Shown in pieces: positions 11,101 to 23,200 of a DNA stretch of 64,000 bases. The translations under genes were made by a program, and so were the position numbers. The stretch is from positions 44,611,733 through 44,675,732 of the forward strand of contig NC_068571.1 of the NCBI RefSeq assembly GCF_025698545.1, written 5' to 3'. The stretch is from Gossypium raimondii (taxonomy: Eukaryota > Streptophyta > Magnoliopsida > Malvales > Malvaceae). Below the pieces are notes generated by a model. The model was not told the origin of the DNA, ran no database searches, and saw nothing but the letters and a program-made list of their open reading frames with translations. The stretch's first letter is position 1. Each line of letters starts with the position of its first letter.

Positions 11101-12870
11101 CATCCTTTATCTTCCTTTGGGTGGGTGATGGTGTGGGCCTCGAGCAGGGTCGTCAATGCTTAAAGAAGGTACATGATTAAAATTTTGTTAGAATATGATT
11201 TGGCTTTTCTCCTTTAGCACTAACAAAATTGATAGTTGTAATAGTATTTATTCTGTGTATATTTTGGCTGTTTGTTCTGTGTAACAGTGGGGTTTCCGGA
11301 GGTGTGAGGATATATGCTGGGTGAAGACCAACAAAACAAATGCTACTCCAGGTCTACGACATGATTCTCATTCTATATTTCAGCACTCAAAGGTTTGTAA
11401 TGTTGTTTCTCCCCCCTACATTTTAAAGCTTTTATAGTCTGTTATCATAGACTTTCCTTGGGCAATCTGCAATCCTTGTACTCTTTCCTAAACTTTCCCG
11501 CACGTTACCATTTCACTGAAGGAACACTGCCTGATGGGTATAAAAGGAACAGTTCGTCGTAGTACTGATGGTCACATAATTCATGCCAACATCGACACTG
11601 ATGTAATTATTGCGGAGGAACCTTCTTATGGTTAGTACTCATGTATATATTTTAGTTTATTGATCTTTTGCACCCAACCATTTGATATAGGCATGCTATT
11701 TCCTTTTTTATTTTTTCAAATTGAAATTGATGTAGGCATCCCATTCCTCTATCTGATGCTTTATTTTACTTCTTCCGTGATTGTGTGGAAAAGCAATAAT
11801 TAAAAATTTCATGCCAACTTTACTGTAGGATCAACTCAAAAGCCCGAAGATATGTATCGAATCATTGAGCATTTTGCTCTTGGCCGCAGAAGGCTTGAGC
11901 TATTTGGTGAAGACCACAATATTCGATCAGGTTGGCTTACTGTTGGTAAAGGACTGTCTTCATCGAATTTTAATGCAGAGGTATGTTAACCTTTCGAAAG
12001 AGAATTTACAACGATGATTGAATTGTTTTCATCTTGGCTGCTGTGTTTTAGAGAAATTGGCTGATCATTTCAAAAAGCACAGTTGCTATATAAGAAATTA
12101 AGTATTTTAGGCAGTAAATAAAGGAAAAAAAATTTTTGCATTGTACTGAGGAAAATAGTATCTTGATGGGCATATTATAAGCTATGTTACTCAGAATTTT
12201 TTTGAAGGTTTTTCATTTGTTTGGGGATCTTTGGAGGTCAATTCCTTGTATCCATATGTCTGACATGAGTGCTAGACACGGATGCTTAAACAAAATAGAA
12301 GAGTCAGAGTAACATAGCATTTATCAAATATATTTTGATTTGTAAAACCATTCTCATTGACATAGCTATAAAACTGTGGAACATAAAGTTATAAGCTTCG
12401 TGTCCTATGCTGAGAATTTTGTTGCTCTCCAGGCATATGTTAGAAGCTTTGCGGACAAGGATGGTAAAGTGTGGCAAGGTGGGGGAGGACGAAATCCACC
12501 CCCAGATGCACCGCATTTAGTGAAGACAACCCCAGATATAGAAGCACTGCGTCCCAAGTCGCCGGTCAAGAACCAGCAGCAGATGCAACAACAGCAATCA
12601 ACATCTATTTCTCTAACATCCAATTCCGCCAACAGAAGACCTGCTGGAAATTCACCCCAGAACCCAACCGTCCTTGGTTTGAATCAAGAAGGGTCAAGCT
12701 CAAACCCATCAACTCCTGCTGCTTGGGCTTCACCGATGGAAGCCTTCAGAGGACGAGAAGGCATGAACATGTCTTCAGATGATAGGATGTTTGATATATA
12801 TGGATATGGTAGCCAGGCAAATGGGGAATATCTGGATTTTGAGTCTCATAGACCAATGAATTTAATGTAG
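8194..12870 (+). CDS. MTB: m6A RNA methyltransferase subunit MTB (METTL14 type)
   Basis: Six coding exons fit in frame: 8194-10860, 11085-11168, 11288-11392, 11522-11630, 11829-11980 and 12433-12870, giving 1,184 residues. Residues 1 to about 560 are a charged Ser/Arg/Glu/Lys region. About 600-780 is rich in Gly, Pro and Met, and an MT-A70 methyltransferase domain covers roughly 820-1090. The domain reads [20 protein letters not shown], then [48 protein letters not shown] and [19 protein letters not shown], diagnostic of plant MTB. MTB pairs with MTA (METTL3) in the nuclear writer complex that methylates adenosine in mRNA. The tail is Gln/Asn/Ser-rich. Unlike animal METTL14, which has EPPL, this protein has DPPW at 858-861. 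The ATG at 8194 is the first in the long frame and follows a leader intron. Confidence 0.97.
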
Positions 12871-13617
12871 CTACTTCTAGTAAAATTATATTTTGACGTG
12901 TTTAATTTTTTTTTTTTCACTGTAATTCAATTGCAAATGGATAGAGAAGTGTAAATTTTATTATCACTGGACAACAGCCAATTTTTGCGTCAGGCAAATT
13001 CAAGAAGTTGGTGAGCTTTAAGTCTGCTTTCTTTTGCTTTCTGTTGTATATGTTTTGATTAAATTTTATGACCAATTGGTAGCTATTAATTTTTATCCAA
13101 GTTTTGATATTTTCAAAGTTTGATACAATGTATTATTGTATATTATTATAAAAACAAAATATAACAACTAAAATATGAGTTAAATTTACAACTTTTGCAT
13201 AATATAAAACGAATTGTATAATTTAATCAAATATATTTATTTATTACTGAATCAAGATTAAAATTGTAAAATTTGAAATCCATGAAGTAAAAGTTTAATA
13301 ACAAATTTTGACCATATATTTTTTTATTGAGTGCTGCTGTATCACTATAATCCTATCACGAGATTTCTTCACAAAATGTTTTCAACCCTACTACGCAAAT
13401 CATTGACATGATAGATTCATCTTATGAACAAAATAGCAAATCAAGCTGTTTTTTTCATTTTTATTCCACAAAGCTAGAAACATCCATAACCATAACCATC
13501 TCTTCGGCACACAGAAAAACCTGTTACAAACGAGGGAAGATACCAGTTGCACACATTCATATAGATTTTACAGTATTTGCCACATTGCACATGCACAGAG
13601 CTTGTAAAGCAGATCAA
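12871..13617. other. Convergent 3' ends of MTB and DJ1D
   Basis: MTB and the DJ-1 gene point at each other. The MTB 3' UTR probably ends near 13,060-13,140 and the DJ-1 3' UTR probably lies within about 13,400-13,617. The AT-rich middle shows no gene. Confidence 0.5.
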
Positions 13618-16291
13618 CTAGAAGGAAACCTTAATACCCAGCAAATCCATTAATTGAGAAATGAACTCAGGGTGTCCTGGCCAAGCTGCTCCGGTAACCA
13701 AATTTCCATGACTGAAGCATCGATCTATAGGCTCAGGTTCTAACCAGGTTGCTCCGGCCAACACCACGTTCAGTTTCACAGCTGGGTATGCGGTACATTT
13801 CTTCCCCTTAATCACAAGACGGACAAAAAACAACAATCATGGAATGCTCAAAACATAAGTTTGTGTTAGCAAAATTCTGAACAACAGGAAAAGTACCAAG
13901 AAGGCCCTTATACTATTGCCCTTTTTACTCAAACAATGGGCAAATTAACCCTTAAAGTTAGATAAAAAAGCAAACTAATCCTTTTTGTTAAAAATTTCAT
14001 CCATTTTATTCTCAAAAACCAGCATAACTAACAAATGACGTACGTGTACCTCATGCTGACACACAGGGACCAAATTTTAACAGTAAAAAGGATGAAATAG
14101 GACCCGTTTACTCTAGCATACAGGGATTAATTTGCCCATTTTCTGAGTAACGAGGAAAAAAGAAATCTGGCTCCTAATACAAGGGCCTCCATGGTACTTT
14201 TACCCGTGAACAACATAATTTTGCAGTCATCATATAAAAAATTTATGGTTTTGAACAATTAAATCTTGAAGATGTGATGTATGCCATCAAAATCGGATAA
14301 GAAACAATGTATTTATGTAATAGTGATGTGTGTAGTATGTATGTATGCAAACTTAGAATGACCCGTATAAAATGTAGCATCCCTGTAATATATGTACCTG
14401 CGTATGCATGTAAATGAATTGGCAAAACTAGCAATCAATCAATGTCACTCAGGAATACTACCTTGAGAACACCAGCAGCAGCTAAAATCTGCTGTCCATG
14501 GCAAATGGATGCAACCGGTTTCTCGGACTCCATAAAATGCTTCGCTATATCAATCACTTTCCCATCTAACGCTAAATATTCTGGTGCTCGACCCCCAGGG
14601 ATGACAAGAGCATCATAACTTGAGGCATCTATGTCCTCAAAGTTGGCTGTTAGAGTAAAATCATGACCTGGCTTCTCGCTGTAAGTTTGGTCACCTTCGA
14701 AATCATGGACAGCAGTTGGACACAAATCGCCAGCCTTCTTCTTAGGACAAACTGCATCTACATGGCAGCCTAGAGCTTGAAGTGATTGGAAAGGCACAGT
14801 TACTTCATAATCTTCCATATAATCCTGCAAACAAGAGAAGCAACGTTTTTAAGATATCAATGACCAAGCATGTTTCTTTCTAAAACTTCATTTATCGATA
14901 TCATTATTCGTACAGTGGTGTCTACGGGAAGGGGAAGGGATTACAGAAGCTGGGACTCAAATGATGAAAGGTGGACCTTACATTTATCATTTACCAATGT
15001 GTATAGACAATTATGACAATAATCAACCACCTTAATATGCATGCTTCCATATGAACTAAAAATCAGACTACATGTAAGCACTTCAAGACTGCATACACGA
15101 AAGGTGAGATAGCTAAACAACCAATCTAACTTCAAACAGCCAAAAGGAGAATGTTAACCGCTAGGTAAAAGTACCAGGAGACTCCTATACTAGGAGTCAT
15201 ATTGCATGTTGCCCTCTCTACTAAAAAAATGAGCAAATTAGTCCCTATACTTTAGATCAAAGAGCAAACTGGTCCTTTCTGTTAAAAGTACAAGGACTAA
15301 ATTGCCCTTTTTTTGAGTAGGAGAGGCAAAACGCAATCCGACTCCTAGTACAAGGGCTTCCATGATATTTTTACAAACATTTGTACCACCTCTAACAGGT
15401 AACATAAGCATAAAGACGTGCATGTGTATGTATGTACACACACACATGCATTTACATATATATACACATATATATATCATTAATCCCATTGTTCAGAATA
15501 TTACTCAATTCACTAAAAGTCATGATAAACAAAAATAATTTTCCTAGAATTCATTGAATGAGAAGTTACCCCACAAAGAAATAGGATCCTTTTGTTCGAT
15601 TTGGATATGGTGCCCCCTAATGCTTTCACAAACAGCCTGATAAACTCGGGATGACCAATATAAGTAGCTGCAGTAATGATATTACCATCAACAACACAAG
15701 CTGCCAAAGTATCAGGTTCAATCCACAATGCACCAGCAGCAATAAGTGTAGGTCCAACAGCAGGGAAACCAGTACATTTTAGACCACCAACTGCCCCGGC
15801 AGCAGCTAATATCAATTGACCATGACAAATTGAAGCAACAGGCTTTCCAGAATTAACAAAATTGCGAACCATGTTCAATACAAATGCATCCATAGCAAGA
15901 TATTCAGGAGCTCGTCCTCCGGCTATAACTAAACCATCATATTTAGTATGGTCTATATCTTCAAATGATGCATTTAGTGTGAAATTGTGACCACGGATCT
16001 CGGTATAGGTCTGGTGAAAATCAAACCCAGAAAGATAAAAGAAAATTGCTTTAAAAATGCAATAAGAAATCCCAACAATGAAACGTAAAGTAAAGGGTAA
16101 GTAACCTGATGGCCGGAAAGTTGATGAATAGCGGTGCGGCAAGTTTCGCCGGCCTTCTTGCCGGGACAAACAGCGTCCACTGATATACCATAAGCCAACA
16201 GAGCCTGGAAAGGGACCATAACCTCATAGTCCTCGGCATAGTCGCCGCAGAGCAGGACGACCCGTTTTTCCGACATGGCTGAAGTCGCCAT
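13618..16291 (-). CDS. DJ1D: Tandem DJ-1/PfpI-domain protein, DJ1D type
   Basis: Four minus-strand exons join in frame: 16291-16106, 16010-15570, 14824-14462 and 13806-13618, giving 392 residues, close to Arabidopsis DJ1D (about 388). Two DJ-1/PfpI domains lie head to tail. Each has DYxEDYEVxVPFQ, AVCPx[13 protein letters not shown] and the nucleophile elbow PVASICHGQ, with cysteines at residues 124 and 317. Arabidopsis DJ1D is known to have glutathione-independent glyoxalase III activity, converting methylglyoxal to lactate, and both active-site Cys are present here. The start at 16291 (MATSAMSEK) is preferred over an upstream in-frame ATG at 16348 because the conserved fold begins soon after it. 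Introns 2 and 3 each carry a related MITE. Confidence 0.95.
13887..14204. mobile_element. MITE in DJ1D intron 3
   Basis: The left end GGAAAAGTACCAAGAAGGCC pairs with the inverted right end GGCCTCCATGGTACTTTTACC. The interior is AT-rich with runs of the type 'aaattaaccctt' and 'gggattaatttgccc' in opposite orientation. It is non-coding, about 318 bp, and wholly intronic. The same ends recur in intron 2. Confidence 0.7.
15164..15374. mobile_element. Related, shorter MITE in DJ1D intron 2
   Basis: It begins GGTAAAAGTACCAGGAGACTC and ends with the inverted GGCTTCCATGATATTTTTAC, the same terminal pattern as the intron 3 element but only about 211 bp. The interior shares 'gagcaaattagtccctata' and 'actaaattgccc' phrases with it. 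Confidence 0.65.
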
Positions 16292-16463
16292 TTTTGTCTC
16301 GCTTCGCTTAGTTGTTGCAAATAACGAGAATTCTAGATGCCGGCCCAATGATTCCTTATACTTGAGGGTTTTGAAACTTCCTCATCCAGATTTTTCGGGC
16401 TGATTTGATCTGTGAAATTGGAAACTTTCTGGATCTTTGGTTTGCGAAAATATTTTTATTTTT

Positions 16464-17090
16464 AGGGTAAATTACAACCAAGATCACTAAAATATTTGTA
16501 AGCTTACACTTTGGTCACTCAACTTCAAAAAGTTACAAAATGGTTACTGAACTATTCAAAAATTTTAATTTAAGTCATTGAATTATATGGAAGCTTTTAT
16601 TTAAGTCATTGGACTATTAAACTTTTTTTTTAAAAATCCGACTAGTAAGCTCCAAGTGAAGATTTGTCAATCGGTATGATGAATTAGTACTCATCAGCAA
16701 GTAGAAGAACGTACCTTAGATTAAAGTCGATCTGACAGTCAGTATCGAAAATCGAAGATGAAAGCTGCTTGGATTTTATTTTAAGATTCGTGACATTCAA
16801 AACTATTTCATGAAAAAAATAAAATATAGAAGAGAAGGAAAATGAGGGCCTTCGACTGATGTAGGTGGTGCAAACAGAGAATGTCATACAACAAATATTT
16901 TAGTAGTTTAGTGACTTAAATGAAAACTTTCAAATAGTTTAATGACCATTTTGTAACTTTTAACTTTTTGAAGTTAAGTGACCAAAATATAAACTTACTA
17001 ATAATTTAGTGACCATTTGTAACTTTTAAAGTTTATTGACCAAAATGTAAACTTATTAATAGTCTAGTGACATTTGACTGAATTTACCCT
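16464..17090. mobile_element. Foldback MITE in the DJ1D promoter region
   Basis: The element opens AGGGTAAATTACAACC and closes with AATTTACCCT. Both arms carry inverted phrases such as 'aaagttacaaaatggtt' and 'taagtcattg'. It starts only 173 bases upstream of the DJ1D start codon, so the core promoter must lie in the gap or inside the element. The same family recurs in the GST intron (41,582-42,769). Confidence 0.72.
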
Positions 17091-18506
17091 TTTTACTTTT
17101 AGAAAATATTTTCATTTTTAAAATTAAAAATATGTTTGATAAATAAATATAAAAATTGCTTTCATTAATAAAAATAAAAAAGAGTTATTTTTAAATACTA
17201 GATATAATATTATTGGGAAGGATAATAGTGAATCCTAAAAAGCCTTTATCTATCTTTAGGATAGTCTTTTGTCAAAATATTGAAATCTTTAAAATACAAT
17301 ATAAATATTATTAGGAGTGAAATTTTGTTATAATTTATTTTGAATTTAATTATTTTACAGATTTAAAATAAAAATACTCGTATTTTAAAATTTTAAAAGT
17401 AGTGATTTTTAATTTCTTTCATCAAAAAATATTAACTCAATCATATCAAATCGTCATTTTGTACATGCACATGAAATCATGAACAGGACAAAATCTCTCA
17501 TTTGACTTCATTTGAGTTTTTTATGGAAAGAAGAAAAATAAAAGGGTAAAGTTATCTATGTTTACGTTTTGATCATCAAATATTAAAATATTATTATATG
17601 CTCATCACTTTAAATGTGCAAATCCATTTTTAATAAAACTCACAGAAAAGTTTTATATTTAGTGTTTTAAAATAAAATAACAAAAACAAAATCAATCAAT
17701 CCTATGTGGAATTTATGTGACATCCATATGTAAAAGCATAAATGAATTAACCAATCACATCTGCTTACATTTTCATCTTTTATAAGAATTAATGAGTGAG
17801 TTGAATTTCCTAAAAATATTGAAATTGATTTTTTATCAGATTAAGCCATTTTTTCCAAAAAATCACAGGACTAAGTCGATTTTACGAAAACGCTTTCAGC
17901 TGGAAGTGTATTTTTCAACTAGAAGTGTTTTCAGCTAATTTGCAGAAAAAACGCGTTCAACTGGAAGTGTTTTCCTTGTCTGTTCTTTTAGAGTTAGGGT
18001 TTAATTTTTAAAAAAAAGTAGGATTAGGGTTTTATAGATTTTAGGGTTTATGTTTTGTAATTATTATTTTTATATTTCTAAAGTTTAAAGTTTAGATTTT
18101 TTAAAAAAAATATTTTTTAAGTTTTTATATATGTATATTTATAATTTTTTTGGATGTAAAGTTAATAATATTCAATTGTAAAATTCAATTCATCAAAATC
18201 AAAACTCGAACTACTCGATTTGATTAAATCTTAATTTTATTTTTTAATTTTTGAATGCAATTGAGTTTTGATCGTTATTTATAGTGCATTATTTTCAAAC
18301 ATTGAGATTTGTTGAGAAAATATATCCCAAGAATCTCGAGATATCTGATGGTTGAGTGAGGAAAAATTTGTAGTTGAAATTGCTAGAGGAAAAAGCTATT
18401 TAATAATATGAAAAGACAATGACAACCAATTTTGATGTAAAAACGATAATTAATTAAAAATATAAGGATGTACAATATCGATACAATAAAAACATTTCAT
18501 ATTTAT
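17091..18506. other. Intergenic, MULE-like flank of the PMD pseudogene
   Basis: AT-rich. Between about 17,890 and 17,980 a phrase like 'ctggaagtgttttca' is repeated three times. I associate such phrases with the flanks of plant-mobile-domain genes in cotton, which suggests, without proving, a Mutator-like element edge. No other feature is supported. Confidence 0.35.
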
Positions 18507-20175
18507 TTAAAAAATTACATGACAAGAACAAAAATAAAATAAATCAATCAAATCCCAGTCATAATGTGTGCCATATCGGGATGGTCGATGGTTGCGAGTC
18601 GGATTCCTTATTGGTTCAACCTCCAGTACAGGTTGTAGTCTTGGCCTCTCATCTTCTTCGCCTTTGCCCATAGTTGACTGCGATTGATTGCCATCGTGTG
18701 TCATCCGATCTAGGAATAGGTGGTTGCAAATATGGTTACCTTGGTAGAACATTGATCTTGAAGGTGTTTGCAACACCATTGGCGTAAGGGGTATAACTAT
18801 ATTGTGTCCCATAAACTGATGGCATAACAATCAAACTCCCGGTCAATGCCCCAAACATAGATGACCTATATGTCGTCATCGTCATCATCATCGTTGGAAA
18901 CGTCAATGGCATCAACGTGGAATATGCTGAGGGCGGAGGTTCATAAGCAAAACCTAACATCGAAGTAGAAGTAAAGAAATGTGGTACAATATGTGGTGTT
19001 TGTGTAAAAAAGACAAGGTTAGTATAAGCACCAGAATAAGTCGAGTCATATTGACCGGGGAGTGGTGTGGCCATTAGTGTTGGCTCTTGCGTAGGTGTAG
19101 CCAATGGACCCGCCTCTGCAGCTCCGTCGTGGCCTCCTCGCCTTGGTTCCTAGGTGCCTGTCATGGTCTTCTCGTATGCGGTTGCTTACCCCTTGCCTCT
19201 TCACCTAATAGATATGACTTGCCATAGACATTAAACCATGGCATGTACTCCGGATAACAGGCCAATTCAGGAGTGACAATGGCGTTGCGAGTATGTAAAA
19301 ACTCGTACCTATTGCTCTATATGTTGATACTGTGCGTGGAATTTAGTCCAATTCCCATTCGTTCTTCCTTGCAAGTCAATATGATACAAATCTTCGATGT
19401 CTTGGGGTGTCGGTGAAATCGATTGCCTGAACCTGAATTGCCACAACACTCTATCTGACTCGTGCATCTCCACAGTAGTGTACACTACTAATGACACATT
19501 CATGAGCCAGATATTGGGGTTGACCAAGAATTCCGACGAGATGCATTCTTGAATTGTCGGATCAGAGTAATGCGTCCATTCAAACAATATTAAAATAATA
19601 AAAAATTAGTTATTTATATACTACTAATTTTTAAATGAGCTACGTTAATATTATATAATTCAAATTTAAAAAATACATACCTCCGCTTTTGACAGTTGGT
19701 TTAACAGAAGCCGCATATCTCGAAGCACATCAGGTAGCCCCACGTAACTCGATCCATGGTTCCACCTATTGAGATAATATGTTAACACAACAATTTAAAA
19801 TTTAAATATTTTATTATAGTAAATATATTATCCAATGAATTTTACATTGTTATGAGTGAGAATGTATAAGGGTAATCCGCTCGAGGATGTAAAATTGGCA
19901 GTCGGTATCACGCCCATTATTGTAGTTGAAGTATGCAACCACCAATTTTGATTTTATGCGGTTTGGTCGCCCAACACATCTCCCGGTACAACATCGTCAA
20001 CACGACTGCCCCAACTGAGTTCGCCTGCTTCTTTAAAGTCGACGAGTTTTAGAAGTCACCTTAAATGGACGAGATTTCGTGACTTATTGGGCATCAGGAG
20101 ACCCTCGATAATCATAAGGATGTATGCCCGAACATGTTGTTCTCTTTGGACTTCAATCAAATCCTCATCGAACCT
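18507..20175 (-). pseudogene. Plant mobile domain (PMD/MAIN-like) pseudogene
   Basis: Minus-strand fragments match the family often annotated as 'serine/threonine-protein phosphatase 7 long form homolog'. In order they are: RAYILMIIEGLLMPNKSRN near 20,130-20,070; WNHGSSYVGLPDVLRDMRLL near 19,770-19,700; VYTTVEMHESDRVLWQF within 19,309-19,587; ELACYPEYMPWF near 19,270-19,235; and a Met/Thr/Tyr-rich tail at 19,104-18,736. It is broken: the 19,309-19,587 frame ends in a stop and the next conserved block is in another frame, a stop follows near 19,160, and the intron before 19,587 lacks an AG acceptor. The N-terminal half is missing. PMD proteins occur both as domesticated silencing factors and in Mutator-like transposons; this copy looks transposon-associated and dead. 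The LTR element inserted just upstream of it. Confidence 0.78.
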
Positions 20176-20289
20176 AGTCCCGTCATTTTTCGAAAAAATG
20201 ATCTAATTTGATATTTATTTTTAATTTTCGGCATTTTAAGTTATTTTCTCGAATAACAACTATAGTGTAATAAATTAAATATGTTAGTG

Positions 20290-20294
20290 AATAT
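20290..20294. repeat. Left target-site duplication AATAT
   Basis: AATAT lies immediately before the TG that starts the left LTR. The same AATAT follows the CA that ends the right LTR at 34390-34394. The 5-bp match is the expected size for LTR element integration and shows that both ends belong to one insertion. Confidence 0.85.
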
Positions 20295-23200
20295 TGTTGA
20301 AACCATTTCTATTTTGGAAAAAAAAACAAAAATTAGTTGTCGACTTAAAAAAAAACAAAAATTGGGAGTCGCCACCAATCTTTTATTGAGGTGTGATTGG
20401 ATCACCTAAAAAATAGTTTTGGTCTACGAGTTTTAGAAAAATGGATCCGGGAGTCGGTTACGTACGAGGAAGGATTAGCACTCTCGTAACGCCCAAAATT
20501 GGTACCTAGTTAATTAATTAGTGTCTTAATGTCGAAAATGTAAAAATATGATCCTTAATAAAAACTTAAAAAATGTTACTTATTAAAACTATTATCATTT
20601 CGGAGAAAGAAAATGTCACACCCAATGCGTTAGGGCACGACATTCTAATTCCACAAAAATGAATTAGTCCAAAATACTCGTGTAATAAAATTTAAAAGAA
20701 TATTTATTTGTTTAAGATTTATAAAGAAATCCTAAACTTGGAATATTTCCTTTGTTATTATTTTTTTTTAAAAATATTTGTCTCGAGAAATCAATATGTC
20801 ACATCCAATACGTTAGGATACAACATATTAAATTCCCGACAACAAGCTTTTCATTTTATTTTTTGATTAATGAGTAATTCTCGATTGTTAGATTTAACGA
20901 AGAAAATTGGAACCCAATACGTTAGGGCTCAATTTCCTTGAAAATCCTAAATACGAGTATTATCTCAATTTTGAAAATTTTAAAAGCGAGTAAAAAAATG
21001 ATGTAATGCTACATTAAGTGTAAAATACAATAATAAATACAACAATGACATAGAAATAAACGAAATTAATGTACATAAAAAAACAACGACATGTAAAGTA
21101 TCAAATGAACAAAATATAAATGAAAACATAAATCAATAAGCAAATGAAGGAAATAAAAAAAAATTGTAGTAGGCCTATTTTGGCCAGGCCCCAAAGCATG
21201 CCCAAATCCAAACAAATAAATAAATAAAAAATCAAACAAAACCAAAATACAATAAAATAAACCCACTACAGGCCCAATTTCAAAAACACCCGAAATTTTA
21301 ACCCAGACCCGAAATAGACCCAATCCCGACTGGCCTAAACCAGCAGTCAGAAACCCTAGGGTTCTGAAAATAACACAAGCGCCGCAACAGTGACTCCCAG
21401 CAGGCTCCCCTCCATGCACGCCCCCAGCTGGCTCCCGTACGTGCCACATCCCCTGACGCTGCACTCTGTACCTGTAAGAGACGAACAAACGAGCAGCAAA
21501 AAAGGAGAGCATATAGTAGATTGACAGCAAAATACTAGGAAAAATAGGAAGAAAATGTAAAATTTAGAAAAATTTATTTCTTTCCTTAGATCGGCTATAA
21601 AAAGGACCGATTGAACTATGTAGTTTTTTTTATGCATTCAATATACAAAAAATAGAGAATACAAAAATCAAAAACAGAGAGAAAGGTGATTTTTTCTGGG
21701 TTTTTATTCCTTTCTATTTCGCTTGTTGCTGGATTCCTTTTTTTCTTTTCTTTCAAGTTTTATGTTCATCAATCGTTGTTCGAAAAAGAAAAAGAAGAGA
21801 GAAGGGTGAGGAGCGCACCTGGTGATGAGATCCTAGCCCTCTCCGTCGTCATCGGAGCATGGGCTAGGTTCAGAAACCGTTCAAATGCCCTCCGTACAGA
21901 ATGGAGCATGGGGGAGGGCCTCTCTGCCTTAGGTTTTCTTTCAAAATAAAAGAGGGCTGCTGATACTTTAGGTTTTTTTGGTTTTTAAGCAACATAAGAC
22001 GACATCGTTTGACGCCAAGGCTATGGTTTCAAAACGGCGTCGTTAAAGGCCTGCAACCCGCGCGATGACCCGACCCAGGGAAGGATCCGCGCAATTTGGT
22101 TTAAGGGTCTATTTGCACAACAAACCCTTCAGCGTTGGTTTTCATTTCGATTCAGTTTTCTCTTTTTTAATTGTTACCTCGCATTTAATTCTAGTTTCAT
22201 ATAGATCCATGTTCGAACGGCACCGTTTTGAATATTCAAATCATATGCTAGAGAATATTTTTGCGTTAAATTGCTTTAATGGTCCCTTTAATGTTTAGCG
22301 TTTCTCATTTCAGTCGTTTATTTATTTGTTTCAAATTTGCTCCCAGGGTTTTGTTTTATTTCTAAATTAATCCATTGTTATTCTTTATTATCATTATTAT
22401 TACCTGTCACTATTAATTATTTTTATTATTCATCAATTTACTTAATCGTTATATACATCTATTTTATTTTTTATATAGTATTATTTTGTGTTTTCCTATA
22501 TTATTATTTAATTTTGTAATATATTATTTTATAGATTTTATGTTTGACTAGTATAATTTGTACACATTTTATGATTATTTTTTAAAACCATATATGTGTA
22601 TATTTTAACTTTAAAATTTTATACAATAATATTTCATAATTCTAATTCTATTTTATATGTGTATATACAATTTATACTAATTTTTTTACGTATGTATATA
22701 ATATACCACTAATTTCAAATTGTAAATTTTACCTATTTTCTCTATATAAATATTTTATTATTATTTTACTTATTTCAACCTCTTTTACATATATTGTTAT
22801 ATAAATACATATATTATTTATATTAAATATTTCATTTCATATATTCCTTATTTAATTTAAAACATATACTAATTTTGTGATTTATTCATTTTTTATTTAT
22901 TTTATTTCCTTATAATTCTTTCTTTAGAATTCATTTAAACATTTTATTCATTTTTTATTACAAAATTATTTCAAATCTTCGTAAATTACCCTTTTTTTAA
23001 ATGTACAATTTTATGTAAATACTTTGCTAAATTCAAATTTCTTTTCTCACTTGTTTTCTCTTTTTAAATTAGTTACATTGCATCTTCCTTTTAAATTAAT
23101 AACTTTTGAATGTTGATGTTGATAGTGGCATAATGCATGATTGGAACTATTGTCATTGTATTTATTGATTTATCGTTCATCACTCATTGGTGTATATTTA

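Noticed and set aside
12405-12782. Extra frames over the last MTB exon
   Set aside because: The real exon is fixed by the acceptor at 12432 and by conserved MTB sequence; the others are shadows.
16292-16348. Upstream in-frame ATG for DJ1D
   Set aside because: It adds 19 residues with no similarity to the family; the ATG at 16291 matches the expected start.
21066-22519. Open frames in the nested solo LTR
   Set aside because: They lie in LTR sequence, have no domain and vary with the low-complexity background.
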